Part shown: positions 6,643 to 6,670 of the stretch, piece by piece
How positions within the stretch are numbered: the first letter of the stretch is position 1
How the letters are laid out: every line of letters starts with the position of its first letter
Origin: an uncultured Clostridia bacterium
GTDB lineage: Bacteria > Bacillota > Clostridia > TANB77 > CAG-508
Direction: 5' to 3'
DNA length: 6,670 nucleotides
NCBI GenBank assembly: GCA_947628885.1
Contig: CANRBO010000073.1
Span: 1 to 6,670 of the forward strand
The notes under the pieces: generated by a model
What the model saw: only the letters and a program-made list of their open reading frames with translations
The model's database searches: none
Told to the model about the DNA's origin: nothing
Position numbers and translations under genes: made by a program

Positions 6643-6670
6643 TTGAAAAATAATTACAATTTTGGCGTTG
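6643..6670 (+). CDS. Start of an unidentified gene with TTG start, cut by the window edge
   Basis: A ribosome binding site AAGGGAG (6631-6637) lies 5 bases before TTG at 6643. From there the frame reads nine codons, M-K-N-N-Y-N-F-G-V, to the window end. No ATG in any plus-strand frame after the promoter gives a better start; the one at 6575 meets a stop codon at once. The promoter just upstream supports a real gene. In Firmicutes the gene after fmt is often rsmB or a zinc-metallopeptidase gene, but nine residues are too few to name it. Confidence 0.5.

Noticed and set aside
1..6670. CRISPR array, tRNA/rRNA gene, insertion sequence or retroelement reverse transcriptase
   Set aside because: No regularly spaced repeats, no cloverleaf or rRNA-like sequence, no transposase and no reverse transcriptase motif were found on either strand.

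Overview
This AT-rich window uses the standard bacterial code: TGA is a genuine stop for folD and def. Strong Shine-Dalgarno sites, A-ending codons, AGA for arginine and the gene order priA-def-fmt point to a Firmicute, most likely an anaerobic Clostridia-type organism. The assignment to Clostridia is inference from gene content and style, not from a marker-gene comparison.

Bases 1-1689 hold the accessory part: most of a surface-type protein. Its visible N-terminal stretch resembles the end of a type IV pilin-like helix, and its C-terminal half has the hallmarks of a formylglycine-generating-enzyme-like / C-type-lectin-like fold. The pilin-like start is out of frame with the rest (an in-frame TAG at 4-6, no ribosome binding site at the first ATG at 184), so the gene looks either frameshifted or truncated. 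Its codon usage changes sharply near base 997, which suggests a mosaic. A long hairpin at 1703-1757 ends the unit.

Bases 1791-6487 hold a compact housekeeping operon, all on the plus strand: folD, priA, def, fmt. folD/priA and def/fmt each overlap by 4 bases; priA and def are 34 bases apart. FolD makes 10-formyl-tetrahydrofolate, Fmt uses it to formylate initiator Met-tRNA, and Def removes the formyl group from new proteins, so three of the four genes form one formyl cycle. PriA restarts stalled replication forks and is a usual genomic neighbour of def and fmt in Firmicutes. Fmt is about 55 residues longer than usual because of a charged, probably coiled-coil insertion between its two domains.

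Bases 6488-6670 contain no obvious terminator, then a good sigma-A-type promoter (TTGACA / TATAAA) and the first nine codons of a further gene that starts with TTG and runs off the window. No RNA gene, CRISPR array, insertion sequence or reverse transcriptase was seen. The best candidate for something undescribed is the pilin-like/lectin-like mosaic protein at the left edge; the rest is ordinary core genome.
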